Below, one piece after another: positions 1 to 12,850 of a DNA stretch of 64,000 nucleotides (its first letter is position 1; the number at the start of each line of letters is the position of its first letter). The DNA comes from Hyaloperonospora brassicae (Eukaryota; Oomycota; Peronosporomycetes; Peronosporales; Peronosporaceae): positions 62,001 to 126,000 of the forward strand of contig CANTFL010000410.1 in the NCBI GenBank assembly GCA_947650285.1. Reading direction: 5' to 3'. The notes beneath the pieces were generated by a model that worked only from the letters and a program-made list of their open reading frames with translations, was not told the origin of the DNA and did no database searches. The position numbers were made by a program, and so were the translations under genes.

Positions 1-460
1 TAATATTTGTAAGAAATATCAATATGCCATATTATGTTGGATATTTATTAAACAGTATTAATATCTCGCAGTGATACTGTTACAGTGAATGGTTGATAGA
101 GGCCATTATACCAGCCCACTAATCGCTTCTTAATGCACGCAATGGGTGCTCAATAGACGTCACCACACATAATTGCTTTGTAAAATACAAAAGTAAGGAC
201 TATTGATGAGACAGATACACGACTTACTTTTATTTATTGACGGTTCTACTTTTGGCTACTACTTATCTGTGTCATTTTGTAGTTGCACCTTCGCCGCGTT
301 CGTGTGAGTGATATAGCAGGGCACTAGCGACCACTGTATCAGTTATGGTCATCTACGCGCTGACGTCAGCATGTAGTGAGTAGTCCTTCGCCGCATGGCT
401 GCACTACCACACGACCAGATTTTGTTTGCTCCTACTTTCGATGATATATCGCTCAAGCGC
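1..460. other. Unassigned sequence, moderate GC
   Basis: No coding frame or RNA gene is recognisable here. From about 250 the sequence is less AT-rich than the following 8 kb and runs directly into the tandem duplication at 461-581. That could mean positions 250-900 belong to one old inserted element, but no termini or protein signal support this. Confidence 0.4.
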
Positions 461-581
461 ACTTTTGATCTACCGTGAGATGGCCCAACGTTGGCGTATA
501 CATGCGTGTTTACATTGACATACAAACTTTTGGTCTACCGTGAGCTGGCCCAGCGTTGGCGTATACCTGCGTGTTTACATT
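461..581. repeat. 65-bp-period tandem duplication
   Basis: Two 56-base copies, 461-516 and 526-581, are separated by a 9-base spacer. They differ at only four positions, all substitutions with no indel (about 93% identity). Both contain the cores CTACCGTGAG and GTTGGCGTATAC and end in GTGTTTACATT. No protein frame is evident. In a window where other repeats have drifted to roughly 65-75% identity, this close match suggests a recent duplication or a repeat kept similar by conversion. Confidence 0.9.
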
Positions 582-594
582 ACGTTCCTCGGTC

Positions 595-623
595 TCACTA
601 GAGATATATTACCTATCTAGTGA
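595..623. repeat. Short inverted repeat, possible hairpin
   Basis: TCACTAGA at 595-602 and its exact reverse complement TCTAGTGA at 616-623 flank a 13-base loop. It lies 14 bases after the tandem duplication. An 8-bp stem is short enough to be chance, so no function is claimed. Confidence 0.5.
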
Positions 624-3600
624 TCGAGCTGTTCATTGAACTCCGTAGCCTTGAGCACGCGCAAACTCTTGATCAGCAATCTAATACTGCTCGATTAATT
701 ACTCAGCCTTGGGTAGCATTTTGGTGTGTGAGGGTGGCGTGAAAGAGCATATCACCCTTGTCCACTTAACGAATGATATATAGTTGAAGCCAGTGGCTAC
801 TGGAAAGGAGAACTGTAATGGCTGTGCTTACCGGTAAATACCTGTTACGTTGCGGAAGGCGCCAACAGTGGCAGGACGCAGCTAAGTAATCATTTTTGCA
901 TAACTTGAAGACAACATTCAGACTCATATCTGCGATTTATTTCACAACTACTACAAGGATGCTTAGTGTCCAGTTGACCGATCTATTGTAAGACCGGCCC
1001 ACCAGACTCTTTGCTTCTTCATTTACGCATTGTTTCAGCAAACTACAATCCGCTATGTAACGATATTAGTCATCGTAAAAGGAGTGTGGGTAGAGTAACG
1101 TCGCTTACCAATCGTTTACTTTTACGTTGTTAAATTGAATAACAGATAAGTCAATTATAAATTTGGCTATGAGAATGTAAAACCAATAAATATGGTGTGA
1201 CAATACCATCTTTGTTTGAACGAATTCCGTATGGACACATGAGTTTGATTTGAAATGAAGTAGTCCTGTTGCATGAACTTAACATGAACAAGAATTGATG
1301 GTGAGGAATACTACGGTAGATGTCCCTCCTAAAATATCATAAGATACAGTAACTGATATCCCCATAATAACCAAAGGGTCTACTTATTCGTTGATACGTG
1401 CCACGATATCAATTTACCGACCGCTGCTAAACGCGCGCAATGGGTAGCGAGAAGATATAACCACAATGCATGGTATCATCTGAATTTAAAAGAGGTAAGA
1501 CTAATCTACAAAAATGATTTTAAGACCTACTTATATTTGACATGAATTCACTTTTTGCTACTAGTAACCTCTAATGTTGTTGTGGTTTGTCTTTTGCTGT
1601 GTAGAAAAACGTATAGTAGGAGTATACTAGCTTACTCTATCAAAAGTGAGTGTTTAGTTTGTATAGTTGTCATAACGTGGCTACCCGTGCTTTGTTACAC
1701 GTGCAGTCAATTTACATAAGTAAATAGAGCAACTCAAATAAGATATGCTTGGTGTGTAAATGCGAAATCCAAATCGCCTACTTTGGACTATTTTTTCGAA
1801 TGTCAATGGGCGATGACGAACTTTGTCGATCTGTACATCTAAATACTCACGAGGCAGAAAGAAGAACCACTAGATGCAGTGCACCATTCATATGTATAGA
1901 AATGCGGAAAATTATTACACTATGAGAAGCAGTGTTGGGCAAAAGATTAGTAACCAACAATATAATCTGTCTTCCCCATCTACTTATACAATATGGTAAT
2001 ATTTTCGACATGGAAACTAGAACTTTTACGTGTCATACGTTTTGACATGCTAAGACCGACGTTTCAATGATACATGACCTTTTGATCAAAAATAGATATG
2101 TTTAAGTCCTCATTAACACAGGTAAAGAGGTGACGGTACAAAAGCGCCGATATATACAGAAAAACATAGCATTCTGGCTAGTACATATTTTTGTTAGCAA
2201 GGATTGTTGTAGCGACGTGTGTATCGTGTGTATTTTATACTAGGCGTTGTAAGATATTTTGTTTGTGATTTGTCGATTTAGCTTGAACACTAAATTGGCT
2301 TAGCCGTCTGTTAATATGAGTCGTACGCTGGTCACTACGGGTTTGAGTCTAGGCGTAGGCACGTTAGTAACCGATTCGACCCACTAATATTTTAAAAAGA
2401 TGTAGCGAAATTTTTACGGTAGATATCTTACAAGAAGTATTTACTCATGGGTAGGGCTAAAAAGTGCAAAAATATATTAAATACAACTCACTTTACAGTC
2501 AGTATTCCGGTGTAAAGCCGTCTTTACATTAAAACATTCGCAACAACTTTCTCCAAAAATTAAATTTAGAACTGATATTTGATTATAAACTTGAGCCATA
2601 TAAAGGCCTATTTCATGTAAATACGTAGTAGCGTAGATCACATATCTTTCAATTCTTTTCTTCATGTTATCTTGGTTCTTTACACTTCTACGGTCGTATT
2701 AAACCAAAAACTTTACATATTTATCCTGCTCATTTGCAGACGCTGTGAGTGACGACTTAAATTTTTTGAAAACTGAGTGTTGCTATGTGTTAGATTATCA
2801 GGATAAATGAAACCCGAGAATAATGGTGAGAAGTAACATTATTGTAGTAACCGTTGCGTTCGATGCGACGGATTACCTACACATACCCAATATATCAATC
2901 TTCAACATTTGTTTACCCATGAGACATAGTAGCACACCTTCCTCTTCTCTACAGGCTAAAGAGTGCAAGGTTTATTATAAGGCGATGCTCATTTTATTAC
3001 CTTTTTTAACATCAAGTTCGTCTCCTCTATAATTTAATCTTTATCGGACAGTCCTAGCCGCTAAAATTGTTCCAAAACCATTTAATATATTCGTCTACCA
3101 TTTGTTCTATAATAGTCGAATATTTGCTAATTGGTAACGCATCTGTCGACTAGAAGTCGAGACAAGAATTTAATAAGCGCCTACCCCAACAAATGGTAAT
3201 TTTCTTCACCACATACAATAAACATCACACACAAATGTGAAAAGGTAATGAATATCTCGTAAGAGCACACTGTTTGGAACGTTAAATGAAATATATGATA
3301 TAAACGTTTAAAAAATCTTGGTTCTTTAGTCAATAACGTGCCGAAATTTATTTGATATACATCAAGTATATGTACATTTATTATGTAGCTGACTTAATTT
3401 AACGTGTTGCTGCGATTTAGAACAAAAAATGATTACATCTGTAATTTTTACAGACCCAGCACATCTTGTCCTACAAAATACAATTTAATATCAGCACTTT
3501 TCTTCATCCAAATAAACAATTGATTTTATGTGAACTTTTTAATACAAATATATGTTATGTTACTGAATGAATAGAAAACCTGAATTTTGTGAACCCATGC

Positions 3601-6600
3601 CACAATATAGCATCGCAAAACCTTGGACTATAAAGTTCGTATTAATATATATACATCTTGATATAATTAATAAGTGTCGTTAATTCCAGTTATTTGCAAC
3701 AGCTTCATTTCATCAAAAAATGGTTTTGGCTTTGAAAGCCCAATATCAAGTCACGAATGTGCTAAATATTTCAGCGCCAACAGATGCACTCACCTGCGAA
3801 ATTTAAATTGTGTGGAAGACCAGAATGTCGCTTCTGTATTTGACTGTTGTCTGCCCAGTGGTAGATGTCCCAGTTTGGGAGAATGAGAGCGTAGGATAAC
3901 GCTGTCGCAAACTACGGAAACCCTTCGCGCGCATTTGGATATTCTAAACGTATTAATCGCTATATAGGCGTGCACCTCCTCCATTTCATTGCATTGAGGT
4001 AATGAGATCTTTGTGTCGTTGTTAGATGGTTACATGGTTTTCTATACATCGTAATTGCTTGTTCAGCAATTAAAACCGTCTTGCGCGAGGTAAGTCCCGG
4101 TGGTGCAGACGTTACATTATCTGGCTAACCTTAACAACAGCAATGCCAATCATAAACGTCATTCGAATAAATTTAGCGCATTGAGAAGCTAGTGATGCTC
4201 CGTAACATTCACTGAACCAGACCTCACGTATCAAAAGCTCGCAATCCAGATAATCAGTAGAGTAATTCGTTTCCATCCACCAAGATTACAACGGAACCTT
4301 CCCCGACTAGGGTTACCGCGCAAGTTGACAAGAAAATATAACTCAATGGGTGTTAGTGCTTGTCTTATATTCAATGATTTAGACGTGCGTAATCTACTGT
4401 CTATATTTCTTTGACTCAGTACAACAGGATTTTAATTAATGGTGCGTTAAAACCAAAATGTTCGTGTAAGCGATCCTTAAGCGCCCTCAATTTTGACGCT
4501 TAGCAAGCAATCACGACAACTCCACCGGGAGCTGTGTGCACACTCCGTCTAAGTCAGATACTATATATAGCATTGTGAAGCATCCAATTTTAAAGTGAGT
4601 AGCAAAACATTATTTACTGGACGAATCATACATCTCAATAGCTCTCCAGGGACATTGCAAAATTGTGCCTGTAAAATACTATAGAATAGAATAGCCTATG
4701 AGGAAATATTTTACTGGGAAAAAATATTTTTCGCACTTCCGAATCCGAAGACTGAGCATGTCCTACAGTTTGTTATATACTGTCCAAAGATCCCTTCGTC
4801 TTACACATTATCAACCCGTTTTAGCGGTAGTCACGTTTATCATAAAAAATCATCGATTGGGCATCCCTGCAGCAACCGCCGCGTGTACTATCATTTATAT
4901 GTGCCCATTAAAATGATATACATCAGCTGTGGTATCCGCAATTGTGCATTAATAGTTTGTTGAGAGGCCTTCTACGAGTGTTTGCTAGCACGTAAGCTGA
5001 GTAACAGTGTTTGGAGTTCTACGCAGTCAGTTACCGGTCACCTTGAAATCCATGTCGCCTAATAGTAAAAAGTTTTTCTATTTTATGTATGCAATAGGAC
5101 TTGTTCTACCTCCCCATTTAAATTTATCATTGTTATGAATGAGAAAGCAAAGGATAAGGGTGGAATCCTTAAACTGTATTTAGTTTATACGCATAGTATT
5201 TAAATTATATTTGTGTCTGTAACATCAGAAATTGACGAACGCTCCTTTTTCTGACAGTTCGCGTAATACTTAGCACAAAGCAGTAGAGCTCAGGAAAACT
5301 GGAGTAGCATATGAATAACATAAAGCTCATATCTGAGGAAGCCGTGGGCCGCAAATCATCAGATGTGCTATAAATATAACTTAGTTGTGTTTTCTGGGTT
5401 AGCAGAGCATATAGTACTACCCTTGAGACAGCTCACAAATTGTTTACGCTCTATAGAATCACAGGCGCACTACTTGACCTGTTGCCATGCGACCGCAATT
5501 AGCAAGGCATAGTATAGGCATACATATTGCGGTAAAATTTGCGCAAAACATTATGTTGAAGTAGGTCGTGCTGGAAATATATCGCATGGCCGCAACATTA
5601 ATGCAATCGGACCAACCTGGACCCATTCGCGACAAAAAAATAATCTAAGGACTGCAGTACCCGTCTGCGTCATATATAATACATCTTGAATGTTGCTGTA
5701 ATCAACATAACTTGAAAATAATGGAAAATGTGTCGGCCTGATTTGCAGATATTCTGCACTCTATACACCGAATGAAGCGGCTCTATACCAATAGTACTAA
5801 TCATAGGTTCATCAGACTTCCGCATTGTCTGACCAGCTTGAAAACGTTTCCTAAACGTGAACGTATGTCCGCAGTCTTAAAGACGGAGCTGGATAACCCC
5901 TTTCAATGACAAAAAAGGCGAATAATACCAATATGGGTGATGTTTTGGTCACGTTAAGTTGATAGGCTAGGAATAGGGTAACTGCCGATACCAACAATGA
6001 CGCACGCAAATCCGTCAGTGACATGCCCCTTTCTGCTCAAAACAATTCCATCATATTTGGCGGGACTCTCGAGTGTGTAACAGTAGAAACATTCTGAATT
6101 GCCCACTATAGAATAATTTGTTAATCTACTCAGAAACTTTCGCCACTGTCCCGGTAGCTGGAAAATATGTTTGCTAATGTATATGTATCTAATATAGCAG
6201 CTTTGGTATGGCTACCTCAATAATGCCTAGATCGGGTCAGTAGAGACTACGAGTACGCATATGATTGAGACAAATCCTCTTTCATTTTGGGGTACCCGTC
6301 CAATCCTATCTGTATTTGGCGTCAGCCCAATTTCTAATATACATTCTTAAGCAATCGAAGCGTCTGTAGACTAGCAACAACCCAATATATGCGGTCCCCA
6401 TCACCTCTGGTTGAAATTATTCCTTATGTAAAGGTACGTCAACATTTTAGTTAAATTTACACGAGGGTCTAAGGCGTTCCCAAATGTTCTTTCATCGTAT
6501 CGAGGACGCTTGGACGGCCTACTAACTCCGTGTATATTATGCTGTAACATTAGCAAACCCGGCAAAGCTTAGCGCGACAGCTCCACCGGATTTCAAAAAG

Positions 6601-9600
6601 TGACTCATTGATGAATTAATCCTTTCCGCAATAACCTGTACAGCGAATTTAAGGCTAAAATTAAAAGAAGCGATTTCAATCGGCAGCCATAGAAGGTTCC
6701 TCGCATGATAGACAAGCAAGGTGATTAGTGATCATTTTTCAGAGTCCGACCGCCTATTCCTTAATATAGATTTTTTTTAACTTGAAAAAATTGCAGGGTA
6801 CTAGTATTGTTTAAGCACAATCTGGATACGTTTAATTTTAGCAATCCATTTCATTTGGCAGTATCAAAGAGATAGCGATCGCAGCGGGAGCATCGAGCGA
6901 AACCTCCGTCATATATTGCGGCGCCATTAAGCAATCTATATTATATTGAACACTTCATTTGGGCAAAAAGCCAGTTCAATGTGGAATCTTTCTTGAGACG
7001 AGCGTCTATCTTTCGGAAAAGGCCAAAAGCCTCGCTTTTTAAAAATCCAAATTAATCGAAGCAAGTGGTCAGTATTCGCGAAGGGCGATTATCTCGTCTT
7101 TTTGTGTGGAATGAATTCTTCTTCAGGTAAAGAGGCACCAAAATTTGCTCAACAGCGAACTCGTCGACAATTTGGTATAAAACGTCATTAAAAGATCAGA
7201 GTGACTTCTGTTCTTTTCAATTTTCATCCTTCGAGATCACAAGATTAGACGTACTTGGATGCCTGTATCGTAGCCAAGACTGTGCTTTTTTAAATCAGAT
7301 TTAAACTTTACATCGTATGTTTACCCATCGGTTCCGGGAGATCCTTGTACATCACTACAGTCTCTATTCTCAAAGAATCGGTTATCGGTATCTTTAAAAA
7401 TTAGTTTTTACGCTTCCGCTATCGTATTGACCTTGTCGATGTCCGGACAAAATTATAGTACGAAATTTAAATGAAAGGCGAGACCATATTTTTATCGTAC
7501 GTACAGCTTTACAATAATACAATTACGTCTTGGTTTTTACTGGTCGACAAATCCGGGTATTTTAAATACATACTAGGTCGTTGGCCAAACCCAGTTCTGT
7601 ATAGTAGTAGCCATAATATTTTTCTTAACGTCGGCATTCAGATTAACCGCTGGTGTCGGGCAATTAAATGAATGTATTCTCGACTCCAAGTGATGAAGGT
7701 TCTTTCAGAGCATATACGGTTGACAACCCTTCTTTCGGTTCGTATTTTAAGTGCTTTCTTGAAATGCTCGTTATGTTATCAGTAGTCCATAGACGATGTA
7801 AACTTATACTTTTCCCACAAAAATACGGCCGAAGGGGCTAAACAAGCGTCCGTATCGTAAAAATGCGCTAGCTTTTGTATACGAGAGATGACAGAAACGT
7901 CCGCATATTCTGCGAAATATTAGGTATCAGGTCAATGCGCTGTTTGTAAACAAGTATATGATAATAGAATAAATTTAATTGAAAGACATTTGTGGTCAGC
8001 CTGTAAGCCGTGCAAGTAGACGTTTCTATATAATCCACCTGGCGACTTAGATATACGCGTAACACCGATCCTTCTTTCTCGTTGCCGTATTAGGTCCCAA
8101 AATCTAAAATTTTTGTGCGTGATGGTCGAACTGGAACTACTATATCCGACCTTGTTCGAGCAAGAGGCTTTCCACGATCTGAAGTCCATTTGAAATTAGG
8201 AAGTTTTTAGATAAGCAAGCAATCATAAGGCATTGTTATACCCGTGAGGCAGATACGAATGGTAACTTATATCGTACCGCGTACGAATAAAACAACCATT
8301 TATATTAAGAATGTTGTAATTAGTAATGGTGATAGTGGCTAATCGAGGAAAAGTGCTCTTTTAACTCGAACAGTGGCAATGCATTACAATTCATCCACCA
8401 CATTGACAAACATATCGTTAAGCCATTAATTGTGGTGACCATATAATCTTCTAAATTATCAAGATAGCGGGAATATTAAGGATAAACGAATCTTAAACTA
8501 AACTTGAGCAACGTGCTGATATTAATTGACCAGTACGACAGCTTCGTGAAGTAGAATTAGCTCCAACTTCCTGTCAAATTATATTTTTATTTAACTTCGT
8601 GATGTCAGCGTCACTTATGTCGATTCAATAAGCGAAGCTAATTAATATCCATGATGGTGCCAACGACGAAAGACGACATATCTATAAAGACCTTTCTTCC
8701 TTGCTAATACCTTCCCGAGAAATTTTGGCATATCGAGCCGATCTTAAATTCATCCTGATGCATCGTGGAAAATTAAGTTGAAAGTAGTGGTAAATCTGAT
8801 TGTCAAAAATTTAGTCAATGCGTCGTTGCCCGCCGATGAGAGGAAAATATTGTGACAGCGAGCGATTCGTTATGATCGAGCGGCTTCCGATAAAATGCTA
8901 AAAAAAGGCTCTACTTTTAATGCCCTATGACGAAATGAGAGCATTAATATAGAAATTATAACTAAAATTTCACCACTGTGCTCGGCATCATTCTACGATG
9001 TAATTTATAATTAGTGATCAATTACGTAATAAAACTATCAGGGATTTTTCCAATCGCGGCTATCCACAACGACCCCATATTAGCGTTTATAATTTAAAAT
9101 GTTTTTATTAGATAGAGATTGCATTCTAGGACGCCCTTGCCTTGGAAAAGATGCTGAAAATGAAACAACGAAGACGAGTATGTGTAGGATGAGATAATGG
9201 TCGATTAATATGACCGTAGGTGAAATTCGGACAAGCAAAATACCAACCAATTCGATGATGCAGCTCACACTGCTCCGTAATTTGCGTTTTTAACGTCCGA
9301 TGAGACGCGGGCTATCTTTTACCGAGCGAGCCAATTATCACAAAAAGCGCAAAATATATCTTACGTACTATTATGTATCTTAACCGGATCCAAAGATGTA
9401 GTTGCTGGGAGTTAGCTAAACGCTCACCCCACGGAGCTACCTGATAGGAAGTTCATTCGGGAAGATTTAATCTGGTAATTCGCAAGATATAACAATACGC
9501 CTACTGACATCAGAAGAATGGATTTGCCAAAATAATGCATCTATTAAATGTTAAAGCCCCATTTTCAAATGTGGTGCTGCAAAATTAGTAAAATTCATTG

Positions 9601-11879
9601 TGATCCAAATACTAAATGCTGCACCTCTCTTGCATTATACATTTTTAAACAATTTATTAACCGCAAATCGCCCAGCATCTTTTGTTTAAATAATAAGACA
9701 AAAAATGACATGTTAATGAGTGTACGAGGCGCGTCCAGAAATAACCCGTACATATATATACGGCGAAGGTATAGCATTAACCCTAGTGGAAAGACATATA
9801 CCTGCATAGGTCTACCTTTTTCAAAGTGTGTATCTTTTACAAACTGCTTCCTCAGATACCGAGACAGGATCATATCCAGCAGACATTTTCAGTGACATCT
9901 AAAACGTGCAGTGAACTGATCGAGGTGTTATTCATAACTGGGCCGCATTGGTCACTCATGAATTTTAAGTCATACTGGATCCCATATTCATGATACACAT
10001 GTTTTTATTGATCAGCATGGTTGATAGATCATGTAAAGGATTTAAATTTTCTATGTATCTTGGATCGCACACGCGACACAATGTCATATATGAGCCTCGT
10101 TGCTGCAGCTGAAAGCGTGCCTGGAACAGTCTATGGTGATCGATCACTGGATAGAACTGGCAAACGTCCGTAACAATGATGTATAGGCCGTTCCGGTTGC
10201 TCTTCCGAATCGTGTATGGAAAAGCCGACCAGTGCTCCCAGTAGAGTTTACATATGTCTCCTCATCTGTACAGCATTGCAGGGTTGTGAGCTCGGCTTAA
10301 TACGTTTTAATTTATATACGTTTACGCTGGACCCAAGTATACAGACGTGACGTTGAATCCGCCTGGCAGAAAATGTAAACTAAAGCATATTAATCGAGCG
10401 GTCAATAAGTTTTTTAGGGTAAAATTTTCAATCCTGCGAGCCAACAATTGTAGAATCATTGCGTGAAATAATGGTAATGCTGGATCTCGAAAATTACTGT
10501 CCAGAAGTCGATATTGAACGTAGTCAGTCCATACTTGCCGGGTTGACGCACATCGTTTTTTTGCACCTACATTCGTATTTGTTTTAGATATTCGCATGAA
10601 GAAAGTTGTCATCATACTATATTGCCAAACATACAAATGCCGTTAAATGTTGCAAACTCGGGTAGGGGACATATGCCCTGTTTATTCGTAATGACACATG
10701 CTGTTTTATGGTGGCAGTTTTTAGCGCATCCGGATGCTGTTATTCACCAATACCGCCGCTTAAGACATGTGAATACGTCACAGTGTGCTCTTCGTTGAGT
10801 GATATACGCTAATCAGCGTGTATAAAGGACTATATTCGATTTTTCCTTCCACAATCAAAGCAATACCGGTAACTATGACTTAGTAAGTAGAATAGTAAGA
10901 TACGTTTGTCAGAACAAGAGCAAGCCGCAATATCGGCTGCTGCAGTCGCTTTCAAATTTACTAATAATACTGGCACCGCAGGCCGCTTAAAATTAATCAC
11001 CATGCAGCTGACAAAAGGGATTTATACAACCAAGTAGAGGTTACGATTTACAAGGGCTTATAAAACCGGTAGCCCATCCGGTGTCGTAGGACGAACAGCA
11101 CCATTAAAATGCAGTGAATGAGTAAGATAACAAGATCCCAAATGTTTTCAACAGGAATTCAGTTGATGCAGATATAGCTGAAACGCTGATTCCGTCTGCG
11201 CTCGAAAAATCGTGGGGGCGGAGTTTTCAACATTAAAGGAACGGCTCTGCAGTTTTTGCTGAATGGATAAATAAATGACCTGGTGCTTTCCAGCGAAGAT
11301 GTACAGGTGATTATCGACCACAGCCTCCTAATCTGGATGCTTTAGGGCAGGAGCGGGGTGCATGTGCTGCGAGGGTTCCGCAGACCAAAAAATATAAGCT
11401 TGTCGTCAAATATGGTTCTTTGTTTGCACTTCAACTACCTGTTTTACTAAGAACTCCAATGGTATTTCTAAATTATATTCACGACTCGGTAAATAAAGTT
11501 GTAAGTAAGTTCGATAAGCTAATTGGACTTATAATAACACTTTTTTTCAACGATCGAACACAGCAAATTTAATTAATACACAATATATCATTACAAAAAT
11601 TGATGATGTCAGAGTATCCAGATGATAAAATTAATATGCCTGTTTGAAGATAGGATCGATTTATCATATAGTTTTGGTGGTATCAACTTCGATAACTAAA
11701 GGTTACGTAATTATAGGATATGTTTGGATTATATGATAGAAACATGATAAGAAAAACATCCTAGAAACATTCCTATATTAACATTGTATACCCCAAATCA
11801 AAAAATTGAAATGTTTTTACTGTGGTGAACAGCTTTTTTAAGAAGCTAATTTCTGAGGCCCGCACACGTATCAACTCTT
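624..11879. other. Long AT-rich stretch without recognisable genes
   Basis: The open frames across this stretch are all under about 115 codons, overlap on opposite strands and show no family motif. The longest is 9548-9895 (+), opposed by 9595-9873 (-). Their composition (Lys, Asn, Ile, Phe, Tyr) is what AT-rich noncoding DNA gives. The only local signal is a mariner-like terminal motif at 9723-9748, reported as a finding. No tRNA, rRNA, promoter or terminator could be supported. Confidence 0.6.
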
Positions 11880-12013
11880 CACTTTTAACGGTAAAGGGTT
11901 AGAAAGGGGTCAAAAAGGCAACAAGACATTTGGAGAAGGAGGCCTACGACATCTACTGAGGATAGGTCTTCGCCAGAGTACTAGTTGAATAGTAGAGATA
12001 ATAGTAGACCACT

Positions 12014-12260
12014 GTCTCCGATCTGAAAATCGTGTCTATCAATGTTTACCCCGATTCCGTAAGCTGAAACTCGGGTACTTCAACGTGGACCTTGAATCTT
12101 AATACGATAACTTCGGAAATAACAAGGTGGATCTTGGTCCCTTAACGAAAGACCTGTTTTCTCACTGTAAGATTCGTCCCTCACTGGTATATCCGGTCTC
12201 TCATCGTTAAACATGCGTCTTTATCGATCAGGGCTCGCCTGGACCAGTTACATAAATCTT
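12014..12260. repeat. Degenerate 20-bp tandem array (copy 1)
   Basis: Units of about 20 bases can be phased as 12136-12155, 12156-12175, 12176-12195, 12196-12216 and 12217-12236, each starting near GTCTCTCATCG or GTCTTTATCG and ending near TAAGA or TCAGG. Less regular units extend to the left. The array on the other copy (56093-56320) has units of the same length and similar sequence when read on the - strand. The period is not a multiple of three, so a protein across it would read the repeat in all three frames. Confidence 0.65.
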
Positions 12261-12341
12261 CAGTGCCATCAGAAAAGCATAGAGTAGATAAGTTTAGGTG
12301 TAGGAATATATCGTACGCTTCTCAATTTGGGATCTACGTGA

Positions 12342-12850
12342 CACGTCGTCATTGTGCTTAAAGGAACTACTTGTCAAGTCTGCCCACCTGTTTCGAGGAC
12401 GAGACATACTTCCACCCCGTCGAAAAACAGTTGCGTGGCCAGATCAAGTGCGAGTAGAGCCCCATCAAGTGCTTGGCCTGTTGATTTGTCGAGTAGCAAC
12501 CACCCTTCAGATCCGCTATCGGAAGCGGCCTCCCACCTAGCGGTCAGGGAGCACGGTAAAGGCAAGGAGTTAAATACCCCTGTGATTACCCGAAAGACCA
12601 GGAGTGACAGGCTACCTGAAGGATTTGGTTATACGCCCACTCTCAACCGAGTCGATCGAGTAGACACCTACTGTCACACCAAGTAGAGCATATCCACTCG
12701 GGGTACAAGGTCTATATCTGTCAAGGCTAACACATCTCAGTCCCCGTCCAAGTCTACCGAAGTGTTCGACCCACCAGCCGACGGGTCAACATGGTGTATC
12801 AAGGTCTACACGCGGCATTAGGTACCCCCCGTAAATTGGCTGCCCGGGAC
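12342..12850 (+). pseudogene. Decayed conserved coding segment of the 1-kb repeat
   Basis: One frame is open from 12342, is interrupted by stops at 12684-12686 and 12819-12821, and continues to about 12850. The protein is not one I recognise. Its reality rests on comparison with the - strand of copy 2. Matching peptides in the two copies include SSSN, REH followed by PVITRK and RSD.LPE, TSQ followed by STE, and KVY..H followed by PV.W..GT. Copy 2 needs a frame change between blocks, copy 1 does not. It is Ser/Thr/Arg-rich with no visible catalytic motif, zinc knuckle or membrane segment. A gag-like or linker part of a retroelement polyprotein is possible, but this is inference only. Confidence 0.6.
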
